From positions 1-7,835 of the forward strand of contig QIDY01000128.1 in assembly GCA_003228495.1 (NCBI GenBank): a stretch of 7,835 bases of DNA, given 5' to 3'. Under the pieces are notes generated by a model, which worked only from the letters and a program-made list of their open reading frames with translations, was not told the origin of the DNA and did no database searches. This DNA is from Nitrospirota bacterium (GTDB taxonomy: Bacteria > Nitrospirota > Nitrospiria > Nitrospirales > UBA8639). A program made the translations under genes and the position numbers. Below, piece after piece: positions 1 through 6,066 of this stretch (positions are counted from its first letter, which is position 1; each line of letters opens with the position of its first letter).

Positions 1-90
1 GCCGCAGCCTTTTTGACGCGCGGAGCGTACTCTCAGTACGTGAGCACGGCAAAAGGGCGAGAACGCCGCTGGCGGCTTTTTTCAACATTC
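1..90. repeat. hairpin-rich repeat-like element with terminator-like end
   Basis: The first 90 bases form nested inverted repeats. Positions 7-15 pair with 50-58 (nine pairs, one of them G.U). Inside them, CGTAC (26-30) pairs with GTACG (36-40) around a five-base loop. A separate short GC stem, GCCG (65-68) with CGGC (73-76), is followed at once by six T (77-82). The compact folding and the lack of a convincing coding signal suggest a dispersed intergenic repeat rather than a gene. I recall similar sequence scattered through Nitrospira-type genomes, but that is memory and not a search result. The element is probably cut by the window edge, so its true left limit is unknown. Confidence 0.45.
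65..82 (+). terminator. possible short rho-independent terminator
   Basis: A GC-rich stem (GCCGC at 65-69, GCGGC at 72-76; in practice a four-pair stem with loop CTGG) is followed directly by TTTTTT. It could end transcription of whatever gene lies to the left of the window. The stem is short, so efficiency is doubtful. It may simply be part of the repeat-like element that contains it. Confidence 0.35.
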
Positions 91-138
91 CCACAATCTA
101 AACGTGAGCTACTAAACCTGATTCAAAATTGGTGGAAG

Positions 139-2391
139 ATGGGAAACCTATTACGACATTGGGTTAGCAGGCTGTTCTTGGGCGGGTGCATACTGTTACT
201 GCCTCATGCAGTAATTTCGCCTGACCCGCTGACTGCCATTTGTCAGGACCCAAAAGAATGTTTTACCAAATTGCTTATGGAATTAGACAAGCCGACTTTT
301 GGTTCTGGAGCTTCATTGAAAGCCGCAAAAATATTCCATCAAGTGGTAACAGCTTATGGCCGAACGCCTTGGGCTAAACGAGCCAGGCTTCGGTATGGGT
401 ATGCGCTTCGGACCTTAAAGCCAGTGGAAGCGATCCCTTTATTGCGCATTTCATTAACCGATTTTCCTGTTTTGGATGATTACCTTTATTTTTGGTTAGT
501 TCAAGCCTATGTGAATGCTGGTTTGTGGCAAGAGGCGGCCAAGGTTGTTCAAGAATTTAACCATCGATATCGCGAATCACTTGTCCGAGCCGAAGTACTC
601 TATGAGGGTGGAAAAGTCTTATTAGGGCTAGAGGATTGTCAAGCGGCTCGTTCGGTCTTAGCGCAAGCCTTGTCGGTGGAGCCGCGCCATTCAAAAGCGG
701 CTAGGGCATTATTTCAGATTGGAATGTGCGCGGGGCAGCTGGGCCAAAAAGAAACAACGATCAAGGTTTTTCGAAAGTTGTGGGAAGAGTTCCCGTTAGC
801 TCCCGAAAGTCTTCAGGCTGAACATTGGCTTGCTCAGGAAGGGGGGGCGTTCTCTGTGCCAACGTTTGGGGAGCGGTATCAGCGTGCGATGGTTTTGTAT
901 CAGGGAGGGGCATTGCAAAAGGCAGTCAAGGAATTTCAACAGGTGCTGGCTGTATCTCCTAAAACTCCTCAATATTTCCACGCCCAATACAGGATTGCCA
1001 TTGCCTTGGTGCGATTAAAGCAATACGAGCAAGCCGAAAAGGCTTTACAGATGCTCTCCCGATCTTCTTCATCTTGGCAAGATGATGCCTGGGTCTGGTT
1101 GGGACGGGCCTATTTACGACAAGGCAAAGGCAAGCTATTGGCGAATCTGGTGAAGACGTTGCCTGTTGATCAACTAACTGGAGACCAGCAAGCTCAGCTT
1201 TACACGTATTATGGAATTTGGTTGCAGGATCATGATCGCTCGGCTGAAGCTGTGCTGGCCTATCGGAAGTCTGGACAAGTAGCACATACGCTTTCGCGGC
1301 AATTAGATTCCTTGTGGCGAACGGGATGGATGCATTACCAAAGTGGGCAATTTGCTAAAGGCATAACTATCTTTCAGGACATTATCAAAAAAACGAAAAA
1401 ACCACATTCGCTTTCCCTCGTGCATGCGAAATCCCGGGCTTTATATTGGCTCGCTCGTTCACAAGAACATGTGGGGCGGGTGGCATGGGCGAGACAGCAT
1501 TGGCAACAGTTAAGCCAGGCGTACCCTTTAACCTATTATGGGCAATTAGCTCAGAGCAAACTTGGTTTCAAGGACCCAACTCCCCAAGTCCGGACTATCT
1601 TGCCATCAAGCGATTCGAAGGGGATAGGTGTTCCTGCCAAACTCGAACAAGATATTCATTATCAAAAGCTCCAAGCCCTAAAAAGCGTTCAATTATTCAA
1701 GGAGGCGGTGCAGGAACTTGAACGGGTCTATGTCCGTCATGGTTCAGATGGACGGGTGTTTCCTCAGCTTGCCTCATTAGCCGGATGGATCGGAGCCTAC
1801 GATGTCGGAATCCGTTTGGCTATTCGCCATTTTGGACATACCTTGCGAAAAGGGCAACTGCCTTCTGACTCTCCGGTTTGGTCAGGAGCGTTCCCCATGG
1901 GCTATCAAACGATCATTCGATCATTTGTCCCTTCACATGTGGACCCGTTTTTGGTCGCAGGCCTTATTCGTGAAGAAAGCCTGTATAGCGCTCGAGCGGT
2001 CTCTCCTGTTGGCGCGATTGGTCTGATGCAACTCATGCCGGTCACGGCCAAACGTGTGGCACGTCAATTGAATCTATCGAATTCGGAGTCTCAACCTGAT
2101 CGGCTGTTTCATCCCAAGTATAATATTCGATTAGGGACGCACTATCTTGGCCAATTGCTGAATAAATATCAGGGCAATATTATTTATTCCGTGGCGGCCT
2201 ATAATGCCGGGCCTCAGGCTGTCAAACGATGGAGGGTCAAAAATGGGCACCGTCCAGCTGATGAATTTGTAGAATTGATTGGCTATCGGGAAACACGTAG
2301 ATATGTGAAGCGTGTGGTGGGAAGTTACCGAATTTACCGGACGTTGTTTGGTAAGGGTTGCCCCAGTGTTTCTCTTGACAGGTTTTGTTGA
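139..2391 (+). CDS. slt: soluble lytic murein transglycosylase (Slt70 family)
   Basis: This 750-residue exported enzyme should cleave the MurNAc-GlcNAc bond of peptidoglycan in the periplasm, forming 1,6-anhydro-muropeptides. The ATG at 139 gives a classic signal peptide: a basic start (MGNLLRHWVSR), then a hydrophobic core of about 16 residues. The frame stays open upstream to 13, but that extension lies in repeat-like sequence and would bury the signal peptide. Residues about 40-550 are helical, TPR-like repeats, matching the superhelical N-terminal domain of Slt70. The C-terminal SLT domain has the catalytic glutamate in the REES motif (Glu613), GLMQLMP at 628-634 and AAYNAGP at 686-692, and ends with the family's RETRRYVKRV segment. 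GGTGGA at 131-136 is a modest ribosome site. At 750 residues it is longer than Slt70 of E. coli, mostly in the helical part. An LGGC lipobox-like string is present but poorly placed. Confidence 0.93.
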   Translation: MGNLLRHWVSRLFLGGCILLLPHAVISPDPLTAICQDPKECFTKLLMELDKPTFGSGASLKAAKIFHQVVTAYGRTPWAKRARLRYGYALRTLKPVEAIPLLRISLTDFPVLDDYLYFWLVQAYVNAGLWQEAAKVVQEFNHRYRESLVRAEVLYEGGKVLLGLEDCQAARSVLAQALSVEPRHSKAARALFQIGMCAGQLGQKETTIKVFRKLWEEFPLAPESLQAEHWLAQEGGAFSVPTFGERYQRAMVLYQGGALQKAVKEFQQVLAVSPKTPQYFHAQYRIAIALVRLKQYEQAEKALQMLSRSSSSWQDDAWVWLGRAYLRQGKGKLLANLVKTLPVDQLTGDQQAQLYTYYGIWLQDHDRSAEAVLAYRKSGQVAHTLSRQLDSLWRTGWMHYQSGQFAKGITIFQDIIKKTKKPHSLSLVHAKSRALYWLARSQEHVGRVAWARQHWQQLSQAYPLTYYGQLAQSKLGFKDPTPQVRTILPSSDSKGIGVPAKLEQDIHYQKLQALKSVQLFKEAVQELERVYVRHGSDGRVFPQLASLAGWIGAYDVGIRLAIRHFGHTLRKGQLPSDSPVWSGAFPMGYQTIIRSFVPSHVDPFLVAGLIREESLYSARAVSPVGAIGLMQLMPVTAKRVARQLNLSNSESQPDRLFHPKYNIRLGTHYLGQLLNKYQGNIIYSVAAYNAGPQAVKRWRVKNGHRPADEFVELIGYRETRRYVKRVVGSYRIYRTLFGKGCPSVSLDRFC

Positions 2392-2403
2392 ACGCACTAT
2401 AGT
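2375..2403 (+). promoter_or_regulatory. sigma-70 promoter for zapB-zapA
   Basis: TTGACA (2375-2380), a 17-bp spacer and TATAGT (2398-2403) match the housekeeping consensus almost perfectly. The site straddles the slt stop codon. Transcription would start near 2410, giving a leader of about 30 nt before the GTG of the zapB-like gene. The leader includes a small hairpin, GCTC (2407-2410) with GAGC (2415-2418), then a strong ribosome site. It implies the division genes are expressed independently of slt. Confidence 0.75.
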
Positions 2404-2426
2404 CCCGCTCGGTTGAGCCTGTGAGG

Positions 2427-2434
2427 AAGGAGGT
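2427..2434 (+). promoter_or_regulatory. strong ribosome binding site choosing the zapB start
   Basis: AAGGAGGT is a near-perfect anti-16S match. It ends four bases before the GTG at 2439, which makes that GTG the start. The in-frame GTG at 2421 lies upstream of the site, and the ATG at 2454 is too far downstream. Confidence 0.75.
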
Positions 2435-2438
2435 AGGC

Positions 2439-2675
2439 GTGAGTATTGAAAAAATGGAAAAATTAGAAGTACGAGTTCGAAAATTACTCGATCTGGTTGT
2501 CGAATTACGGCAGGATAAATCGCACCTTGAGCAAGAGCTGGAATCCGCTCGGGAGCACTTAGCAGAGCAGCAAGATTTGTCGGAAGGGTGGGAAGACGAG
2601 CGGACCACCATTCGCTCGAAAATTGAAAAGGTGCTCGACGAGCTTGAGTTTTTAGATCGTTCAAACGATTCATAA
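2439..2675 (+). CDS. zapB: ZapB-like coiled-coil cell division protein
   Basis: This is a 78-residue, highly charged, almost entirely helical protein. Residues about 1-50 show heptad spacing of Leu/Val (MEKLEVRVRKLLDLVVELRQ and onward), typical of a short coiled coil. ZapB proteins of similar size polymerise at midcell and are recruited to FtsZ through ZapA. The assignment rests on size, coiled-coil character and position 10 bp before zapA, since sequence alone does not distinguish small coiled coils well. A strong Shine-Dalgarno sequence and a consensus promoter sit just upstream, and zapA follows directly, so the two are very probably co-transcribed. Alternatives are another FtsB-like or generic coiled-coil division factor, but no membrane segment is present, which argues against FtsB. 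Confidence 0.72.
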   Translation: MSIEKMEKLEVRVRKLLDLVVELRQDKSHLEQELESAREHLAEQQDLSEGWEDERTTIRSKIEKVLDELEFLDRSNDS

Positions 2676-2685
2676 CGGAACCCTG

Positions 2686-2982
2686 ATGATGACGAAGACC
2701 ATTGAGGTTGAAGTCTTTGGTCAACGGTTTTCCCTGCAAGGCGAGGGAGATGAGGCCTATTTTCATGAGCTAGCTGAATATGTCGACGCCCAAATGCGGA
2801 CCCTTGCCAAACAAACTCGGACGAGTACCCCGACCAAACTTGCCATTTTGGCAGCCATAAATGTCACCGATCTGCTCTTTCAACAGCAGCGGCAGGGTGG
2901 TGAAGGAGAAAGCGAAATGGATCGTCGTGCTCAACTCCTATTGGAAGCGATCGATCAGCATTTAGAAACACATCCGGGGTAA
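2686..2982 (+). CDS. zapA: cell division protein ZapA
   Basis: This 98-residue protein has the ZapA layout. A short N-terminal beta-rich globular head (TIEVEVFGQRFSLQGEGDE) is followed by the Tyr-containing stretch HELAEYVDAQM, then a long helix (TKLAILAAINVTDLLFQQQ) and a polar C-terminal coiled coil. ZapA binds the FtsZ core in the cytoplasm and cross-links protofilaments, stabilising the Z ring, and also recruits ZapB. Length matches the usual 90-110 residues. The start is ATGATG at 2686. The ribosome site is weak (CGGAA, 2676-2680), so translation probably depends on ribosomes finishing the upstream gene, whose stop lies 10 bp before. The ATG at 2689 is an equally possible start. Confidence 0.88.
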   Translation: MMTKTIEVEVFGQRFSLQGEGDEAYFHELAEYVDAQMRTLAKQTRTSTPTKLAILAAINVTDLLFQQQRQGGEGESEMDRRAQLLLEAIDQHLETHPG

Positions 2983-3117
2983 TCTTTCCCTCCGTTTTAC
3001 TCACCCATTCCTGTATCCACAGGATATTTCCTTTCAAAACATATAGTTGCGCCCCAGTGCGTTTAAACATGAGTTTTCGTGTTAAACTATTATGTGGTAA
3101 CGTCTCCAATCTCATTA

Positions 3118-3147
3118 TTGAAATAAGGAGGCGTGTTCTGATATTTT
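3118..3147 (+). promoter_or_regulatory. weak candidate promoter in the zapA-rny interval
   Basis: TTGAAA (3118-3123), an 18-bp spacer and TATTTT (3142-3147) make a passable sigma-70 promoter. It would start transcription near 3154, just ahead of the hairpin-rich part and the uncertain ORF. The -10 box is poor and the surroundings are AT-rich, so chance is a real possibility. Confidence 0.25.
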
Positions 3148-3223
3148 AGGATTCATAAGTTATTGAATTGCAAAGAATGAAAGGAATATTCCCTTGTCAG
3201 GGAAAGGAAGCTGGAGACCCGCG

Positions 3224-3544
3224 ATGACCACAGAATTTTTCGTTATAGCGGGTTGGTTGGAAATTGGAATTGAACGATGTTGGAAACGACTATGTGAGGG
3301 TCAATGGTATTCTTGGAAATCCAGGTTTGTTAAGCCTATAGAGGTTCTATTCAAGGAGAATAGCCAGTCCTTTGATCTGAAACATTCGGTATTTTGGTGT
3401 GTGATAGATCCTGGACCTTCTGTTTTTCTTGAACACCAAAATTGGTGGTTGCAAGCTGAACCTGTTTCAGGAAGCCTCAGGTCTCTGTTCGATTGTCGTG
3501 ATTTTCCCCTCGTTCATCTTCCTGTTCCCACTCGTCCCCTCTAG
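3224..3544 (+). CDS. uncertain small hypothetical ORF
   Basis: An ATG at 3224 opens a frame of 106 codons ending in TAG at 3542-3544. GGAG at 3213-3216 lies seven bases upstream and could serve as a ribosome site. The product would be a soluble protein with unusually many Trp residues (about seven) and four Cys, ending in VPTRPL. I recognise no family, signal peptide, membrane segment or repeat. Against it being real: the frame overlaps strong inverted repeats, including one with perfect 10-bp arms, the C-terminal part is encoded by a pyrimidine-rich tract, and the composition is odd. It may be a chance open frame over an RNA gene, or a lineage-specific protein. Confidence 0.22.
   Translation: MTTEFFVIAGWLEIGIERCWKRLCEGQWYSWKSRFVKPIEVLFKENSQSFDLKHSVFWCVIDPGPSVFLEHQNWWLQAEPVSGSLRSLFDCRDFPLVHLPVPTRPL
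3343..3365. repeat. small stable hairpin
   Basis: CTATTC (3347-3352) pairs perfectly with GAATAG (3358-3363) around the loop AAGGA. GG (3343-3344) with CC (3364-3365) extends the stem past a two-base bulge. It lies between the other inverted repeats of this interval and may be one arm of a larger RNA fold. Confidence 0.4.
3391..3442. repeat. inverted repeat with perfect 10-bp arms
   Basis: ATTTTGGTGT (3391-3400) is exactly complementary to ACACCAAAAT (3433-3442), with a 32-base loop. In a region this short such a match is not expected often by chance. It would form a stable hairpin in RNA from either strand. No T-run follows directly, so it is not a simple terminator. The right arm also sits in a smaller symmetric sequence, CACCAA-AA-TTGGTG (3434-3447), giving an alternative fold. 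Confidence 0.6.
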
Positions 3545-3600
3545 TTTTTTCTAAGTAGAGAGACTTTTTCTCCCCTCGCTCCATTTCCTTTTCCTTTCGT
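3501..3600 (+). other. pyrimidine-rich tract
   Basis: By hand count about 79 of these 100 bases are C or T on this strand, with runs such as TTTTCCCCTC and TCCTTTTCCTTTC. The segment includes a loose direct repeat: CCCCTCG occurs at 3506-3512 and again at 3572-3578, with similar flanks. It could be low-complexity spacer, an unstructured RNA tail or part of the rny leader. No protein or binding site can be named. Confidence 0.45.
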
Positions 3601-3636
3601 TAAGAGTTCTTATGGTTTGTACAAGAGGAACGTTGC

Positions 3637-3680
3637 GTACTCATGAACGGGAAGGGTGACGCTTTTCTCATCATGAGTGC
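3637..3680. promoter_or_regulatory. dyad in the rny leader (possible operator or leader hairpin)
   Basis: ACTCATGA (3639-3646) is exactly complementary to TCATGAGT (3671-3678). Two more pairs outside (G-C and U.G) give ten in all, around a 24-base loop. It ends 14 bases before the rny Shine-Dalgarno sequence, so it could be a leader hairpin controlling rny translation or mRNA stability, or an operator for a dimeric regulator. No T-run follows, so it is not a terminator. Confidence 0.45.
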
Positions 3681-3694
3681 AAATGGAAACGAAT

Positions 3695-3700
3695 AGGAGT
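3695..3700 (+). promoter_or_regulatory. ribosome binding site choosing the rny start
   Basis: AGGAGT lies six to seven bases before the ATG at 3707. It rules against the in-frame GTG at 3677 and ATG at 3683, which sit upstream of it, one of them inside the right arm of the leader dyad. Confidence 0.8.
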
Positions 3701-3706
3701 CAAGCG

Positions 3707-5269
3707 ATGGAAATGATAATTCCTATACTTGCAGGTGTGGTTGGGCTGGTGATTGGGTTTCTATTGTCCAAAGTCTTCCAACAATATATGGATGCTCAGC
3801 GACGTTCCGAAGCTGAAGTCCAAATTCAACAGCTCACCCAGAATGCACAATGGGAAGCCGAGAATGTGGTGAAGGAAGCCAAGATCGAAGCAAAGGACAT
3901 GTTATTTCAGGCAAAATCTGATCTCCAGGCTAAAGAAAAAGACAAGCGTAATGAAATTCAAGCGGCAGATCGGAAAATCTTGCAGCGACAAGAAGCCCTT
4001 GACCTAAAGGTGAGCCAGTTTGATAAACGCGATGAAGAGATGCGCAGAAAGGAGCAGGCTCTCAAAAGGCAGGATGAGGCTTTAGTTAAGCAAACTGCCG
4101 TGTGTGAAAAGGCGATTAAGGAACATCGGGTGGCTTTGGAGCAAGTAGCCGGGATCACCGCCGATGAAGCCAAACGACAATTATTAAGCGAAATTGAGAC
4201 GGAGGCAAGGCTTGATGCTGCCCTCCTGACCAAACGGATCTTAGATGAATCCAAAGAAGCGGCAGATCGAGATGCCCGTGAAATTGTGACCCGCTCGATT
4301 CAACGCATTACTCGAGACTATGTCAATGAGGCCACCATTTCTGTGGTTCATCTTGCCAATGATAGCATGAAAGGCCGAATTATTGGACGAGAAGGGAGAA
4401 ATATTCGGGCCTTGGAAGCCGCGACTGGCGTGGATCTGATCATTGATGAAACGCCGGAGGCGGTCATTGTGTCCGGGTTTGATCCTCTGCGTCGGGAGGT
4501 AGCAAAAATTGCATTAGAACGTTTGATGCAGGATGGCCGTATTCATCCTACGAGAATTGAAGAAGTGGTGGAAAAAGTCAAAGGAGATGTGGATAAACTG
4601 ATGCGGGATGAGGCCGAGAAAGTCATCTTCGAAGTCGGCCTTTCGGATTTTCACCCTGAAATTGTCAAATTGTTGGGGCGACTGAAATTTCGGACCAGCT
4701 ATGGGCAAAATAATTTATATCATGCTCGTGAAGCTTCCTATATCTGTGGGATCATGGCTTCGGAGTTGGGGTTGGATGTGAAACTCGCGAAGCGTGGTGC
4801 TTTGCTTCATGATATTGGAAAAGTTGTCAGTCATGAAGAAGAAGGCACGCATGCGATGCTGGGAGCTGAGTTGGCGAAGAAATATGGTGAGTCTGAACTC
4901 ATTGTTAATGCGATTGCGGCTCATCATGAGCAGGTAGAACCGCTCTGTCCCGAGGCCGTATTGGTAGCGGCGGCCGAAGCGCTTTCCGCCGCTCGCCCAG
5001 GCGCAAGACGCGAGACATTAGAAGCCTATGTGAAACGGTTAGAAAAATTGGAATCCTTGGCGACCGGCTTCTCGGGTGTCGATAAAGCCTATGCCATTCA
5101 AGCAGGTCGTGAAGTGCGTGTGATTATTCGACAGGGAGAATTAAGCGATACCGAAGGTTTTGCGCTGTCCCGCGACTTAGCCAAAAAAATAGAGCAAGAG
5201 CTCATCTATCCCGGCCAAATCAAGGTCACGGTTATTCGTGAAAATCGATATATCGAATTTGCGAAGTAG
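3707..5269 (+). CDS. rny: ribonuclease Y (membrane-anchored endoribonuclease)
   Basis: RNase Y starts decay of many mRNAs by endonucleolytic cleavage at the inner membrane face. With the ATG at 3707 the protein has 520 residues, the length of the Bacillus subtilis enzyme. Order of parts: one N-terminal transmembrane helix (about 3-21, IIPILAGVVGLVIGFLLS); a long charged coiled coil (about 25-190); a KH RNA-binding domain with the GxxG loop G-R-E-G at 227-230; and an HD domain with the catalytic pair His368-Asp369 in LLHDIGK, followed by AAHHEQ. His and Asp fall at the same numbers as in the B. subtilis protein, which supports the chosen start. The family's C-terminal IKVTVIRENRYIEFAK ending is intact. 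ymdB follows after 17 bp, as in Firmicutes, so the two are likely co-transcribed. The long interval and dyad upstream suggest its own promoter or leader. Confidence 0.98.
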   Translation: MEMIIPILAGVVGLVIGFLLSKVFQQYMDAQRRSEAEVQIQQLTQNAQWEAENVVKEAKIEAKDMLFQAKSDLQAKEKDKRNEIQAADRKILQRQEALDLKVSQFDKRDEEMRRKEQALKRQDEALVKQTAVCEKAIKEHRVALEQVAGITADEAKRQLLSEIETEARLDAALLTKRILDESKEAADRDAREIVTRSIQRITRDYVNEATISVVHLANDSMKGRIIGREGRNIRALEAATGVDLIIDETPEAVIVSGFDPLRREVAKIALERLMQDGRIHPTRIEEVVEKVKGDVDKLMRDEAEKVIFEVGLSDFHPEIVKLLGRLKFRTSYGQNNLYHAREASYICGIMASELGLDVKLAKRGALLHDIGKVVSHEEEGTHAMLGAELAKKYGESELIVNAIAAHHEQVEPLCPEAVLVAAAEALSAARPGARRETLEAYVKRLEKLESLATGFSGVDKAYAIQAGREVRVIIRQGELSDTEGFALSRDLAKKIEQELIYPGQIKVTVIRENRYIEFAK

Positions 5270-5286
5270 TTTGTTAGCCATTAAGC

Positions 5287-6066
5287 ATGAATATTCTGTT
5301 TATCGGAGATATTATGGGAGAGCCTGGCCGTCGGGTGTTGTTAAAGCATCTTTCGAAGGCTATTGAGGATCATCATATTGACTTGGTTGTTGGAAATGGA
5401 GAAAACGCGGCCGGAGGGTTTGGGATTACTCCTGATATTGCCCAGGAACTCTTTGATCTTGGTCTTTCTGCGATTACGTTAGGAAATCATGCCTGGGATA
5501 AGCGGGAGGTGATGGAGTATTTGCAAAAAGAAACACGCGTGATTCGTCCTGCGAATTATCCTGATGGTGTGCCGGGAAAAGGATCGTGTGTGATTGAAAC
5601 GGTCCATGGCGAACGTTTAGGTATTGTGCAATTGATGGGACGAGTCTTTATGCCCATGGTGGATTGTCCCTTTCGTGTTGCTGAAAGAGAATTGGCTCAA
5701 CTGAATACACAGACCGACCATATTCTTGTCGATATGCATGCAGAAACCACATCAGAAAAAATGGCCATGGGGTATTTTTTGGACGGCAAAGTTTCTGCAG
5801 TGTTGGGAACCCATACTCACGTGCAAACAGCCGATGAACAAATTTTACCCCAGGGGACAGGGTATCTGACTGATGTGGGCATGACTGGCCCGGTGCAATC
5901 CGTGATCGGCATGAAGCCCAATTTGGTCATTCAGAAATTTCTGACACAACTGCCTCGAAGATTTGAAGTGGCCACGGGGCCATCCGTGTTGAGTGCGGCC
6001 ATTGTGGAATTGAATCGCACGACTGGGAAAACCAACCGTATTTCTCGCCTTCAGCTGTTTGAATAG
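5287..6066 (+). CDS. ymdB: YmdB-family metallophosphodiesterase (TIGR00282 type)
   Basis: This 259-residue cytosolic protein has all the metal-binding residues of the family. They are Asp8 in FIGD, Glu39 and Asn40 in NGENAAGG, Asn67 and His68 in GNHAWDK, His151 in MHAETTSEK, and His176 and His178 in GTHTHVQTAD. The conserved TDVGMTGP segment follows. Bacillus YmdB hydrolyses 2',3'-cyclic nucleotides and affects biofilm and motility decisions. The substrate here is inferred from homology only. The gene lies 17 bp after rny, and this pairing is widespread, which suggests the phosphodiesterase acts on RNA-decay products or modulates RNase Y function. No Shine-Dalgarno sequence is visible before the ATG at 5287, so translation may be coupled to rny. 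Its last bases overlap the start of xseA. Confidence 0.96.
   Translation: MNILFIGDIMGEPGRRVLLKHLSKAIEDHHIDLVVGNGENAAGGFGITPDIAQELFDLGLSAITLGNHAWDKREVMEYLQKETRVIRPANYPDGVPGKGSCVIETVHGERLGIVQLMGRVFMPMVDCPFRVAERELAQLNTQTDHILVDMHAETTSEKMAMGYFLDGKVSAVLGTHTHVQTADEQILPQGTGYLTDVGMTGPVQSVIGMKPNLVIQKFLTQLPRRFEVATGPSVLSAAIVELNRTTGKTNRISRLQLFE

Larger units (their letters stand above)
2983..3706. other. long zapA-rny intergenic interval, possible structured RNA region
   Basis: About 720 bp separate ZapA from RNase Y, although the genes on each side are tightly packed. No securely coding gene is visible on either strand. The interval contains several inverted repeats (3100-3134, 3189-3204, 3217-3253, 3343-3365, 3391-3442, 3456-3470), a possible long-range pairing (3200-3219 with 3480-3529), an uncertain 106-codon ORF, a pyrimidine-rich tract (about 3501-3600) and a dyad at the rny leader. 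In several bacterial groups the 6S RNA gene follows zapA, so a 6S-type RNA is the leading idea, but I could not fold a single 180-nt rod with a central bubble. Motifs of RNase P RNA, tmRNA, SRP RNA or tRNA were not seen. Confidence 0.5.

Noticed and set aside
13..138. N-terminal extension of slt from the TTG at 13
   Set aside because: It runs through the hairpin-rich repeat-like element, lacks a good ribosome site and would place 42 residues before an evident signal peptide beginning at the ATG at 139.
157..192. LGGC lipobox, making Slt a lipoprotein
   Set aside because: The hydrophobic stretch before the Cys is only about five residues, and most of the hydrophobic core comes after it, which fits an ordinary signal peptide better.
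959..1285. 108-codon open frame on the minus strand within slt
   Set aside because: It is antisense to well-supported slt coding sequence, with no recognisable protein.
2131..2766. 211-codon open frame on the minus strand
   Set aside because: It spans the slt 3' end, the whole zapB-like gene and the start of zapA antisense; composition is shadow-like and no family is recognisable.
3009..3035. Terminator after zapA (TCCTGT/ACAGGA hairpin at 3009-3024)
   Set aside because: The stem is AT-mixed and only six pairs, and the following sequence (TATTTCCTTTC) is not a clean T-run; too weak to call.
2864..3115. 83-codon open frame on the minus strand overlapping the zapA end
   Set aside because: It overlaps zapA antisense, has no ribosome site of note and no recognisable protein.
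3189..3204. TTCCCT/AGGGAA hairpin as a terminator
   Set aside because: It is a perfect 6-bp stem with a 4-base loop, but it is followed by purines (AGGAAG), not T.
3476..3500. tRNA, tmRNA, RNase P or SRP RNA in the zapA-rny interval
   Set aside because: A GTTCGATT string resembles a tRNA T-loop, but no acceptor stem or anticodon arm surrounds it, and the conserved cores of the other RNAs were not seen.
3677..3706. Upstream GTG/ATG starts for rny
   Set aside because: The Shine-Dalgarno AGGAGT lies after them and is correctly spaced for the ATG at 3707, which also gives the family-standard 520 residues and His368-Asp369 numbering.
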